Below, piece after piece: positions 25,994-33,096 of a stretch of DNA of 64,000 bases. The stretch covers positions 124,001 to 188,000 of the forward strand of contig NZ_JPRH01000003.1 in NCBI RefSeq assembly GCF_000737705.1, given 5' to 3'. A model generated the notes under the pieces. It saw nothing but the letters and a program-made list of their open reading frames with translations, searched no databases and was not told the DNA's origin. Numbering within the stretch: position 1 is the stretch's first letter; each line of letters begins with the position of its first letter. A program made the position numbers and the translations under genes. This stretch comes from Chryseobacterium soli (GTDB taxonomy: Bacteria > Bacteroidota > Bacteroidia > Flavobacteriales > Weeksellaceae).

Positions 25994-26764
25994 TTAATTG
26001 GTAAACTTTAAAGGGTATTTTATGTTTTTAACATCATCAATACTTGCTTTTAGAGAACCCACTGCCAACTCTGCTTTCAACAGCATCGGAACATGATTGG
26101 CATCATTGGAAACCCACATGGTTACCCCTTCTTTTTCTTTGAAAACCCTTCCACTTTTTACAGATGGAATAATTTTCAGACAGTTGATGGTACCGAATTT
26201 TGTTTTTAAATCTTCCGTACCGATCACTTTCAGCTGAAAAGGAAACATTTCATCATCGATCCATACATTCATATTGATGACGGTTCCTACTCTAAGTTCG
26301 GCTGAACTTTTACTTCTTAAAAAATAAAAGCAAGAAAGCATATCCTGAATTCCTCTTACCGATTTGATGACCTTAGATCCGTTGGCCGGTGTTTTTTTAT
26401 CGGTTAATATCAAAGTATTATTGTCATGGTTGAAAACCGTTTCAAAATGCTGGCGGTAACTTCCTTCACGCACATTTCTCACATAGAAGCTCGGTAAACC
26501 TGTTTCTATGTTAATAAAGCTTTCATACAGGTCTTCCACTTTAAAGAATGCTTTTACGGCGCCGGTAGTTTGTCCGGTACCTTTTACATACAGATGAGGA
26601 ACTCCTTTGTAATTGGTTTTTTTTGTGGTGAGATTGGCGGTCCCGGCATTCAGTATACCATAATGGATTCTTAAGGTAATTGATTCGCCGTCAGCGATAT
26701 TATCAATCTGAGCAGAACCTAGAAAAAATAAAAATACTGCAATAAAATTTAAAACTTTTTTCAT
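25994..26764 (-). CDS. DUF3108 domain secreted protein
   Basis: A 256-residue protein with a signal peptide (MKKVLNFIAVFLFFLGSAQ). The mature part begins G-E-S-I-T-L-R-I-H-Y-G-I-L-N-A-G-T-A-N-L, the DUF3108 signature, and contains M-W-V-S-N-D-A-N-H-V-P near the C-terminus as usual. The family is periplasmic and of unknown function; structurally it is thought to be LolA-like. Single gene with a TAAATTTG -7 box and a terminator. Confidence 0.9.
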   Translation of the reverse strand: MKKVLNFIAVFLFFLGSAQIDNIADGESITLRIHYGILNAGTANLTTKKTNYKGVPHLYVKGTGQTTGAVKAFFKVEDLYESFINIETGLPSFYVRNVREGSYRQHFETVFNHDNNTLILTDKKTPANGSKVIKSVRGIQDMLSCFYFLRSKSSAELRVGTVINMNVWIDDEMFPFQLKVIGTEDLKTKFGTINCLKIIPSVKSGRVFKEKEGVTMWVSNDANHVPMLLKAELAVGSLKASIDDVKNIKYPLKFTN

Positions 26765-26789
26765 AATAAAAGGGCTACAAAAAGACTGC

Positions 26790-26797
26790 CAAATTTA
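26790..26797 (-). promoter_or_regulatory. -7 box (TAAATTTG) for the DUF3108 gene
   Basis: Exact TAnnTTTG match on the minus strand, 25 bases before the ATG. Confidence 0.5.
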
Positions 26798-26879
26798 ATA
26801 TCTTCAATTATTTGCTGAGATTTGATAAATCTCAGGTTTTTATTTAGACTCAATTAAATATGCTTCGCATTAAAATTAC

Positions 26880-26887
26880 TAAATTTG
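26880..26887 (+). promoter_or_regulatory. -7 box (TAAATTTG) for the ferredoxin reductase/ferredoxin operon
   Basis: Exact TAnnTTTG match, 33 bases before the ATG at 26921. No clear -33 element. Confidence 0.5.
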
Positions 26888-26920
26888 CGGCTACATGTAT
26901 AATTAAATTATCTTTCTATT

Positions 26921-27976
26921 ATGATAACTACTGATATATTAATCATAGGGGCAGGACCTACGGGACTTTTTGCAGTTTTTGAAGCAGGTCTATTAAAAAT
27001 GAAGTGTCACATTATTGATGCACTTCCTCAACCGGGAGGTCAATTGGCTGAGCTTTATCCTAAAAAACCTATTTTCGATATTCCGGGTTATCCTTCAGTA
27101 AATGCCGGAGATCTGGTAGATAATTTAATGGAGCAGATCAAACAGTTTCAGCCAGGATTTACGTTGGGAGAAACGGCTGTTTCTTACACGAAAGTAGATG
27201 ATGAATGGTTTGAAGTGGTTACGAATAAGGGAACAGTGCACAGAGCAAAGGCAATTGCCATCGCAGGAGGGCTGGGAACTTTCGAACCTAGAAAACCGGC
27301 TATAGAAAATGTGGCTGATTATGAAGAAAAAGGACTGGAATATTTCATCAAAGAACCTGAACATTTCAGAAATAAAAAAGTAATCATTGCCGGAGGTGGT
27401 GATTCTGCATTGGACTGGAGTATTTTCTTATCCAATGTAGCGAGTGAAGTAACTTTGATCCACAGAAGAAATGAATTCAGAGGGGCTTTGGATTCTGTTG
27501 AAAAAGTACAGGACCTTAAAAATCAGGGTAAAATCAAACTGATCACTCCAGCTGAAGTTACTGCGATTAAAGGTGATGGTAAAGTGGAGGCGATTACTGT
27601 GGTGAAAGATGGTGAAGAAGCCCAGGATATTGAAACTGATTATTTCATTCCGCTTTTCGGACTGACTCCAAAATTAGGAGAAATTGCCAACTGGGGATTG
27701 AATATTGAAAAAAACGCTATCGTTGTGAATAACGCTTTGGATTACCAGACGAATATCGAAGGAATCTATGCGATCGGAGATATCAACACGTATCCAGGAA
27801 AATTAAAGCTGATCTTATGTGGTTTCCATGAAGCTACTTTAATGTGTCAGAGTGTCTACAACCGATTAAATCCGGGAAAAAAATACGTCTTAAAATATAC
27901 CACCGTAAGTGGAGTAGATGGTTTCGACGGAAGCCGAAAAGAAGCAGAGAAGGCTGTTGTGAAAAAAATTGACTAA
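26921..27976 (+). CDS. Ferredoxin--NADP+ reductase, thioredoxin-reductase-like type
   Basis: A 351-residue FAD enzyme. The FAD-binding Rossmann motif is G-A-G-P-T-G-L-F-A-V-F-E-A-G at residues 8-21; the NAD(P)H site is A-G-G-G-D-S-A-L-D-W; and G-I-Y-A-I-G-D-I-N-T-Y closes the FAD site. No CxxC redox pair is present, which separates it from thioredoxin reductase and fits YumC-type ferredoxin reductases. A ferredoxin gene follows after 12 bases, so the two proteins probably act as a pair for electron transfer between NADPH and Fe-S acceptors. Confidence 0.92.
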   Translation: MITTDILIIGAGPTGLFAVFEAGLLKMKCHIIDALPQPGGQLAELYPKKPIFDIPGYPSVNAGDLVDNLMEQIKQFQPGFTLGETAVSYTKVDDEWFEVVTNKGTVHRAKAIAIAGGLGTFEPRKPAIENVADYEEKGLEYFIKEPEHFRNKKVIIAGGGDSALDWSIFLSNVASEVTLIHRRNEFRGALDSVEKVQDLKNQGKIKLITPAEVTAIKGDGKVEAITVVKDGEEAQDIETDYFIPLFGLTPKLGEIANWGLNIEKNAIVVNNALDYQTNIEGIYAIGDINTYPGKLKLILCGFHEATLMCQSVYNRLNPGKKYVLKYTTVSGVDGFDGSRKEAEKAVVKKID

Positions 27977-27988
27977 TTTTGCAAAATT

Positions 27989-28318
27989 ATGTCAGATATT
28001 AATATTAAAATCACCGATAGAGACGGTGTAGCTCACGATATTGTAGCACCAACGGATATGTCCATGAACTTAATGGAGATCATCCGTTCTTATGAATTAG
28101 CAGAAGAGGGAACTATCGGAGTTTGCGGCGGGATGGCGATGTGTGCCTCATGTCAGGTGTATGTGATCAATGATCCGGGACTTGTAGAAATGGGTGATGA
28201 AGAAGATGCCATGCTTGCTGAGGCATTCCATGTTAAAGAAAACAGCCGATTGGGATGCCAGCTGCATATCGTAGAAGAAATGGAAGGACTGGAAGTGGAG
28301 ATTGCTCCTTATCCTTAG
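27989..28318 (+). CDS. 2Fe-2S ferredoxin (adrenodoxin type)
   Basis: A 109-residue protein. The cluster ligands are Cys46, Cys52, Cys55 and Cys90 (C-x5-C-x2-C, then R-L-G-C-Q-L), the adrenodoxin/Isc-type spacing. It is encoded 12 bases after a ferredoxin reductase gene and ends at a terminator, so the two form an operon. No isc/suf genes lie next to it. Confidence 0.95.
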   Translation: MSDINIKITDRDGVAHDIVAPTDMSMNLMEIIRSYELAEEGTIGVCGGMAMCASCQVYVINDPGLVEMGDEEDAMLAEAFHVKENSRLGCQLHIVEEMEGLEVEIAPYP

Positions 28319-28337
28319 AATGCCTTACTCTTAAAAT

Positions 28338-28368
28338 AAAAAACTCCTGCAAATAGCAGGAGTTTTTT
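28338..28368. terminator. Bidirectional terminator between ferredoxin and DUF6705-type genes
   Basis: AAAAAACTCCTGC (28338-28350) and GCAGGAGTTTTTT (28356-28368) over a 5-base loop, T-rich on both strands. It serves convergent transcription units. Confidence 0.88.
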
Positions 28369-28389
28369 TGATATCTATCGAATTATCAG

Positions 28390-28950
28390 CTATTGTTTTG
28401 TCAAAGTAATATTGTCAGGTAATGGCTGAGGAAATGGATTTGTATTATAATATTGACAGGATGAAGTAATGATATCCGTTGTATTCATAAATTTCCAATC
28501 TAAGGTAGAGTTAGAACTATATGTAAAACTTATAAATATATCACCTGAAATGTCACAAATATCAGGGTCTATATAAAATAATGAATACCTTTTATTTGGA
28601 ATAGTAAAGAATCGTGTTCCTTCAATTTTAGTATTATTATCTAATAAGTTTGTATTATCGTAAAGTATAGTTCCTGAAGGGTTTACTACTTTAAATTTAC
28701 CTACTAAAACATCTTTATAATACGGATTACTTTCCTTATGATCTAAATATTTTTTTATCCTCTTAAATGTGATAAAGAAAGTTTTATTATCCCAATTCCC
28801 TTTCCAGGTTCCTTCATAAGGAATAAGCTCATTATTTAAGTCTTGAATATATGCATTAGTAGGAACATCTGTATTCGTACTCAATGGATAGACTTGTGCA
28901 CAACTAAAAAGTATCAAATGCAAAGTTATCAAAATGAATATTTTTTTCAT
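28390..28950 (-). CDS. DUF6705-type secreted lipoprotein (copy 3 of 3)
   Basis: A 186-residue protein with a lipoprotein signal (LHLILFSC, Cys at about residue 17). It shares with its two upstream neighbours the pattern Y-x-x-D-x-N-N-E-L...Y-x-G-T-W-K-G-x-W-x-x-K, then D-N-T-N-L...K-I-x-G and D-x-C-D-x-S-G at the middle, and C-Q-Y-Y...P-F-P-x-x-L-P near the C-terminus. The pattern matches what I know as DUF6705, largely confined to Chryseobacterium relatives, function unknown. Last gene before a terminator; 12 bases after copy 2. Confidence 0.8.
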   Translation of the reverse strand: MKKIFILITLHLILFSCAQVYPLSTNTDVPTNAYIQDLNNELIPYEGTWKGNWDNKTFFITFKRIKKYLDHKESNPYYKDVLVGKFKVVNPSGTILYDNTNLLDNNTKIEGTRFFTIPNKRYSLFYIDPDICDISGDIFISFTYSSNSTLDWKFMNTTDIITSSCQYYNTNPFPQPLPDNITLTKQ

Positions 28951-28962
28951 AAAATCTTTACA

Positions 28963-29520
28963 TTATTGTTTTATTAGAACAATTTCTTTTGGAAGTGCTG
29001 TAGGAAAAGGAGTTGTACTATAATATTGACAATCTGTCGTAATCATGTTACTGCCCTCATTGTATTTCCAATTAAGCTGTGTTTTAGAAGGATCTGTAAA
29101 ATTTATAACAATATTCCCTGATGTATCACAAAGATCTTTATCTATGTAGATGAGAGAATACTTGTCTCCATATCTTCTAAAATTTACACCTACAATTTTA
29201 GTCTTATTGTCTTCTAAATTTGTATTATCAAAAATAATATTACCATTTAAGTCTGTCACTTTAAATCTTGCCACTAAATAATCTCTATAATATTTAGTTA
29301 CGGCATTGTAGGTATTTAAGATTTTTTTAAAGTTTACATAGATAATTTTATTATTCCAAGTCCCTTTCCAGGTTCCTTCATATGCAGGCAGTTCATTATT
29401 GATGTCTTTTTGATATGAATTTTCAGGAAGATCTATTTCTGTAGGTCTTAGTGAATAAACCTGTTGTGCTTTAGTGTAAATAGCTACACTAAATAATATA
29501 AATAAAAATATTTTTTTCAT
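28963..29520 (-). CDS. DUF6705-type secreted protein (copy 2 of 3)
   Basis: A 185-residue protein when read from the ATG at 29520, which gives a clean signal peptide (MKKIFLFILFSVAIYTKAQ) without a lipobox, and a length equal to its paralogues. The frame is open for another 33 codons upstream, but that stretch is a second, lipoprotein-type signal sequence (see 29521-29619). Core motifs match the neighbours: Y-E-G-T-W-K-G-T-W, D-N-T-N-L-E-D-N-K-T-K-I, D-L-C-D-T-S-G, C-Q-Y-Y. It is closest in sequence to copy 3. Function unknown. Confidence 0.8.
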   Translation of the reverse strand: MKKIFLFILFSVAIYTKAQQVYSLRPTEIDLPENSYQKDINNELPAYEGTWKGTWNNKIIYVNFKKILNTYNAVTKYYRDYLVARFKVTDLNGNIIFDNTNLEDNKTKIVGVNFRRYGDKYSLIYIDKDLCDTSGNIVINFTDPSKTQLNWKYNEGSNMITTDCQYYSTTPFPTALPKEIVLIKQ

Positions 29521-29619
29521 TAAGCTCCATTTTAATTGTATTACCAGTGGATATATCTGTGCACAACTAAAAATATTGAATATAGAAGTTATTATAAATA
29601 CTCTCTTACAAAATTTCAT
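29521..29619 (-). pseudogene. Signal-peptide stub of a fourth DUF6705-type paralogue
   Basis: Thirty-three codons starting at the ATG at 29617-29619 read as a lipoprotein signal (F-N-I-F-S-C-A-Q-I-Y-P-L). The S-C-A-Q-x-Y-P-L junction is the same as in copy 3 (S-C-A-Q-V-Y-P-L). After that the sequence loses family character (V-I-Q-L-K-W-S-L) and runs in frame into the true ATG of copy 2. It looks like the 5' end of a deleted paralogue, left by unequal recombination between tandem copies. Confidence 0.65.
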
Positions 29620-30177
29620 TTACTGTCTCGTTAAAAATATTGTAGTTTTATAAGGTATTGTAGGCGAAAAATTAGATGGACAAAGACCTTCTTTGATAAT
29701 TTCTTGATCTGCCAACATAAATAGGCTCATTTGATTCGGTGTTTCCTGCTTTATCCTTAAATATACTGTTCCATATTCACCACATTGACTATTTCCTACA
29801 AAATACATTCTATATGCTTTAAGATCTGCTTGAAAGTTTAAGCCTATAAAATTAGTTTTAGTATCATCAGTCACGTTAAATGAAGTATACAAAGTATTCC
29901 CATTACTATCTTTTAATTGAAGCCTTCCTACCAATATATCTGTCTTTTGACCCAGATCTTCATATAAGATTTTATTCAATTTAATTTCATAAGATTTACC
30001 ATTATGGTTTCCTTTCCAAACACCGATATATTGATGTAAAGAATTATTTATATCTTTTGCATAGTTGTAATCTGCACAATTGGGATTATTCAAACACTGT
30101 GCTGCTGATTCCAAAGAAATAGTTTGAGCATTGCACGCACTTATAAAAAATGTAATAATAACAATTAAATATTTCAT
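29620..30177 (-). CDS. DUF6705-type secreted lipoprotein (copy 1 of 3)
   Basis: A 185-residue protein with a lipoprotein signal (IITFFISAC, Cys about residue 15). It is the most diverged of the three: the core reads Y-A-K-D-I-N-N-S-L...Y-I-G-V-W-K-G-N-H-N-G-K, with Q-C-G-E-Y-G replacing D-x-C-D-x-S-G. The gene lies 15 bases after the JAMM-like lipoprotein gene, and the next ATG follows its stop directly, so all appear co-transcribed. Function unknown. Confidence 0.78.
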   Translation of the reverse strand: MKYLIVIITFFISACNAQTISLESAAQCLNNPNCADYNYAKDINNSLHQYIGVWKGNHNGKSYEIKLNKILYEDLGQKTDILVGRLQLKDSNGNTLYTSFNVTDDTKTNFIGLNFQADLKAYRMYFVGNSQCGEYGTVYLRIKQETPNQMSLFMLADQEIIKEGLCPSNFSPTIPYKTTIFLTRQ

Positions 30178-30192
30178 ACTTTTACTTTTTAA

Positions 30193-31551
30193 TTAATTTG
30201 GACAATTTGTTTCATTTGTACTTTTTTTATCATCATTTAAACTTATTTCAGTATTTGTTCCGTCTGCATTCATCCGATATAAAGTAATGCCTTTGAGATT
30301 CATTTTTTCACTTAAAAACTGAAGAAATCCAAGTTCTAATTTACTTTGATTATCAATGCTTTTCTGCATAAAAATAGTATATGGAGCCCTAAATGCTGCC
30401 GCTTCCTCATCGGTGAAAGTCTTGATTTGATACTGATTTCCTGTAAATCGTATTTGATAATTCTGTATAGTAGCAATCATTCCTGCGTAAACATCATTTA
30501 AAGGTCTACCCTCATCATGAGCATTTTTAACTAAATCCATAAAATACGTGATATCTGCAGGAGATAATATTTTAATTCCTGTTCTTGTAACATCTACTTG
30601 CTGAAAATCATCATAATAAGTATAACTATCTACATGTGTATGAAGAAAGCCTTTTATATTTTTATTTTCTGGTAAATTAGGATCTGGCAAACTCAATGAA
30701 TTATTTGTATTTGTTGCTGAAGCATTATCATGATAAACATACTGACCATTTACTCTCTGTGTAAAGCCTGTTTCTTTTTTTAAACCTGTATCGCTTTCCA
30801 ATACGTTAATTTTACTATAAAAATCTACATTACTTCTTTGTGATTTTATTTTTCTACAAGGATCTATTTCTTCAGGTATTTCAGGATATTCATATCCATT
30901 GTTTCCATCTCCACCGCCATCCATTCCAATAGGATCAAATGTCTTTGGCGGGATGCCGGTACCACCCTGATATTCACAATTGGTAACAGATGTTGTATAA
31001 GGTACACAATCTGTTTCATTTTCAAAACATCCTATTGTCAGCCATCTTGTTGTACATACGAAAGCGGGAGTTTTAGATAATACGCCAGCTTTTGCTTCAA
31101 TTACTTCATCATATTTAGTAACATTGGAATACATGGCAAGATTAAAAAATTCAACAAGGTCCTTATTATCTTTTTCATAAAAAAACACTTTATTTCCTGT
31201 TCTAACCGCCTCCATTAAAAGTACTACTTTATTATCTTTAATGATAGGTACTAGAGCATATGTTTCATTAAAATTACCAAAAGTCATGGCATAATCCCAG
31301 TTCAGTTCCCCATATCGAGTCCTTACATGTTCCAGATTGGCAACTTTCAGGAAAACCTGCTGTACTTTATTGATATACACATTATCTTCTTTCCAGAAAC
31401 TCCGTGAAGCAAATTTGGCAGACATATTTTTTGAATTTTTCTGTGATTGGCTTTCAGCAGCCAGATCATCACGGACACAAGAACTCATACTGAGTATTGT
31501 TACAATCACCAGAAGCATTCTGGTAAGATGTATTTTTCTTTTCATAAGCAT
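30193..31551 (-). CDS. Lipoprotein with a JAMM/MPN-like HxH...SxxD signature
   Basis: About 452 residues from the ATG at 31551 (ATG at 31545 is equally possible; the TTG further up is unlikely). A lipobox ends at Cys25 (L-S-M-S-S-C). Residues about 165-190 hold four cysteines in a short span. The C-terminal third contains K-G-F-L-H-T-H (His304, His306) and later K-I-L-S-P-A-D-I (Ser330, Asp333): the metal-ligand order of JAMM/MPN+ metalloproteases, but with an unusually long gap of 23 residues between the second His and Ser. A candidate upstream Glu is residue 260. It heads the DUF6705-type gene run. Metalloprotease activity is only a suggestion. Confidence 0.65.
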   Translation of the reverse strand: MLMKRKIHLTRMLLVIVTILSMSSCVRDDLAAESQSQKNSKNMSAKFASRSFWKEDNVYINKVQQVFLKVANLEHVRTRYGELNWDYAMTFGNFNETYALVPIIKDNKVVLLMEAVRTGNKVFFYEKDNKDLVEFFNLAMYSNVTKYDEVIEAKAGVLSKTPAFVCTTRWLTIGCFENETDCVPYTTSVTNCEYQGGTGIPPKTFDPIGMDGGGDGNNGYEYPEIPEEIDPCRKIKSQRSNVDFYSKINVLESDTGLKKETGFTQRVNGQYVYHDNASATNTNNSLSLPDPNLPENKNIKGFLHTHVDSYTYYDDFQQVDVTRTGIKILSPADITYFMDLVKNAHDEGRPLNDVYAGMIATIQNYQIRFTGNQYQIKTFTDEEAAAFRAPYTIFMQKSIDNQSKLELGFLQFLSEKMNLKGITLYRMNADGTNTEISLNDDKKSTNETNCPN

Positions 31552-31641
31552 TTGTTTTTTGTTTTTTAAATATAATGTATTTTTCACAACCAAATGAATA
31601 ATTTAATGAATGTGAAACAAGACAATTTTACAACAAATATT

Positions 31642-31918
31642 TTACTCACCATTGCGGGATTCCATAATTTCTAAAACTTTGTCATTGTATAGGATACAGG
31701 TGAGGTGAAATAATGTTTTTGCTTCATATTTTTCTTTGATTTGGTTTCTTTTCTTTTCTTTTTAATTGAACTTAGACTATTAGGTCTGATGTCATTTTTT
31801 TCAACTTATTTGCAATTTCAACTTGATTTAATCCTTGCTGCAGGTTCTTAATTATTCTATTGTGTTCATGTGATAAAATTATTACTCTCTTAAATGAGAA
31901 CCTTACGGTTAACCTCAT
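31642..31918 (-). pseudogene. Broken LuxR-type helix-turn-helix gene (C-terminal part)
   Basis: From an ATG at 31916-31918 the minus strand reads 48 codons including L-S-H-E-H-N-R-I-I-K-N-L-Q-Q-G-L-N-Q-V-E-I-A-N-K-L-K-K, a LuxR/NarL-type HTH, then stops at 31772. The continuation is found in other frames: N-D-I-R-P-N-S-L-S-S-I, and N-Q-I-K-E-K-Y-E-A-K-T-L-F-H-L-T-C-I-L-Y-N-D-K-V-L-E down to a TAA at 31642-31644. Two frame changes break the gene and the N-terminal half is missing. It lies directly upstream of the JAMM-like lipoprotein gene, where a regulator could once have stood. Confidence 0.7.
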
Positions 31919-31927
31919 ACAAAATAT

Positions 31928-31963
31928 AAACTCCTGAAAAATAATTTTTCAGGAGTTTTTTTT
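31928..31963. terminator. Hairpin with T-run
   Basis: AAACTCCTGAAAAA and TTTTTCAGGAGTTT (31928-31963) around a short A/T loop, T-run on the plus strand and a weaker one on the minus strand. On the minus strand it would end the LOG gene transcript starting at 32586. Confidence 0.75.
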
Positions 31964-32004
31964 ATGAATTATATTAGATTGTTTTTTTGGAGTTTCTAGA
32001 TTGG

Positions 32005-32586
32005 CTATATCTCATCTTTAGAAATCCATTTACCAACAGCTGGCGCTTTATAGTTTCTCATTTTTTCCAGCAGTTCATTAACAGAATCACTGATCAACAG
32101 GATTTTCTGATTCACCTGTTTTAAAAATCCTTTTTCTACCATGTTTTGAACCAACTTGATGAGGTCGTTATAAAAACCATCGATATTGAGGATTCCAATA
32201 GGTTTTTGATGAAGTCCAAGCTGTGCCCAGGTGATCATTTCGAAGAACTCTTCCAATGTTCCGTAACCACCGGGAAGAACGATGACTCCGTCACAGAGCT
32301 CATTCATTTTTGTCTTTCTTTCGTGCATCGTTTCTACTACAATAAGCTCGGTAAGCCGGGTGTGGGCAATTTCTTTAGACTGTAAAAAACGCGGCAGTAC
32401 ACCTATTACTTTTCCGCCTTCCTGTAATGCGCCATCTGCAACAGCTCCCATAAGCCCTACATCAGCACCTCCATATACCAATTGAATATTTTGTTGAGCC
32501 AATGTTTGTCCAAGCAATACGGCCTGATTTTTAAATATTTCGTCCGAGCCGAAGCTTGAACCGCAAAATACAGTGATACTTTTCAT
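32005..32586 (-). CDS. LOG family protein (TIGR00730; nucleoside 5'-monophosphate phosphoribohydrolase)
   Basis: A 193-residue Rossmann-like protein. The family motif P-G-G-Y-G-T-L-E-E-F-F-E and the preceding M-H-E-R-K-T-K-M are intact; together they bind the nucleotide and catalyse N-glycosidic cleavage releasing free base and ribose 5-phosphate. LOG proteins activate cytokinins in plants and microbes; in most bacteria the natural substrate is unclear. Single gene with a hairpin downstream. Confidence 0.94.
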   Translation of the reverse strand: MKSITVFCGSSFGSDEIFKNQAVLLGQTLAQQNIQLVYGGADVGLMGAVADGALQEGGKVIGVLPRFLQSKEIAHTRLTELIVVETMHERKTKMNELCDGVIVLPGGYGTLEEFFEMITWAQLGLHQKPIGILNIDGFYNDLIKLVQNMVEKGFLKQVNQKILLISDSVNELLEKMRNYKAPAVGKWISKDEI

Positions 32587-32606
32587 TGTTCATTTTTTTA
32601 GAAAAA

Positions 32607-32638
32607 GAATATCCAAAATCATCTGACTTTGGATATTC
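32607..32638 (-). terminator. Terminator after the 140-residue protein gene
   Basis: GAATATCCAAA (32607-32617) pairs with TTTGGATATTC (32628-32638) over a 10-base loop; on the minus strand TTTTTC follows. Confidence 0.78.
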
Positions 32639-32663
32639 AATATAAAAAATTTATGCTTAATTA

Positions 32664-33086
32664 TTATGTTTTAATCATTTCCCAAGTTCCCTTAGTTCCG
32701 AAGGAAATATATAATAATTTCTGTATAAAACTAATTCCTCCTTTGATTTTCCAGTTTCCGAGACAAGAGTTTGAAGAATTTAAAACACCGGAATATAAAA
32801 TAGGATTATGTTTTTTCTTTTCATCTTCTATTTTTTTTCTGTTATTTTTAAGTAGCATGGTTTTGATTGGCATTTGTTTGACAAACTCAATATGATTACC
32901 ACTTAGCTTTCCTTCAATTGTTCCTAAACCTTTGGTGCCATAATTTTCATCAATATCTTGTACTGTTCCAATAAATTTTTCACCATCAAATTCTTTAATT
33001 TCTAATATAAATTCAACTTCTTTATTGTTGAATTCAGAATTTTGATTCATGTTATATTTATATTTTCCTTTCCAAGTTCCTATCAT
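32664..33086 (-). CDS. Hypothetical protein, lipocalin-like pattern
   Basis: A 140-residue protein without signal peptide. It starts M-I-G-T-W-K-G-K-Y-K-Y and continues with alternating strands (V-E-F-I-L-E-I-K-E-F-D-G-E-K-F-I-G-T-V-Q-D), ending W-E-M-I-K-T; this G-T-W opening with antiparallel strands is common to small lipocalin-like beta barrels. Its G-T-W-K-G motif echoes the DUF6705-type proteins 2.5 kb away, probably by shared fold. It lies 10 bases after the pepD stop, so it is likely co-transcribed. Function unknown. Confidence 0.72.
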   Translation of the reverse strand: MIGTWKGKYKYNMNQNSEFNNKEVEFILEIKEFDGEKFIGTVQDIDENYGTKGLGTIEGKLSGNHIEFVKQMPIKTMLLKNNRKKIEDEKKKHNPILYSGVLNSSNSCLGNWKIKGGISFIQKLLYISFGTKGTWEMIKT

Positions 33087-33096
33087 GGCTTAAATT

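Noticed and set aside
29521..29619. An N-terminal extension of the DUF6705-type copy 2 protein (start at 29619, 218 residues).
   Set aside because: The extension is a second lipoprotein signal followed by unrelated residues; the ATG at 29520 gives a clean signal peptide and the same length as both paralogues.
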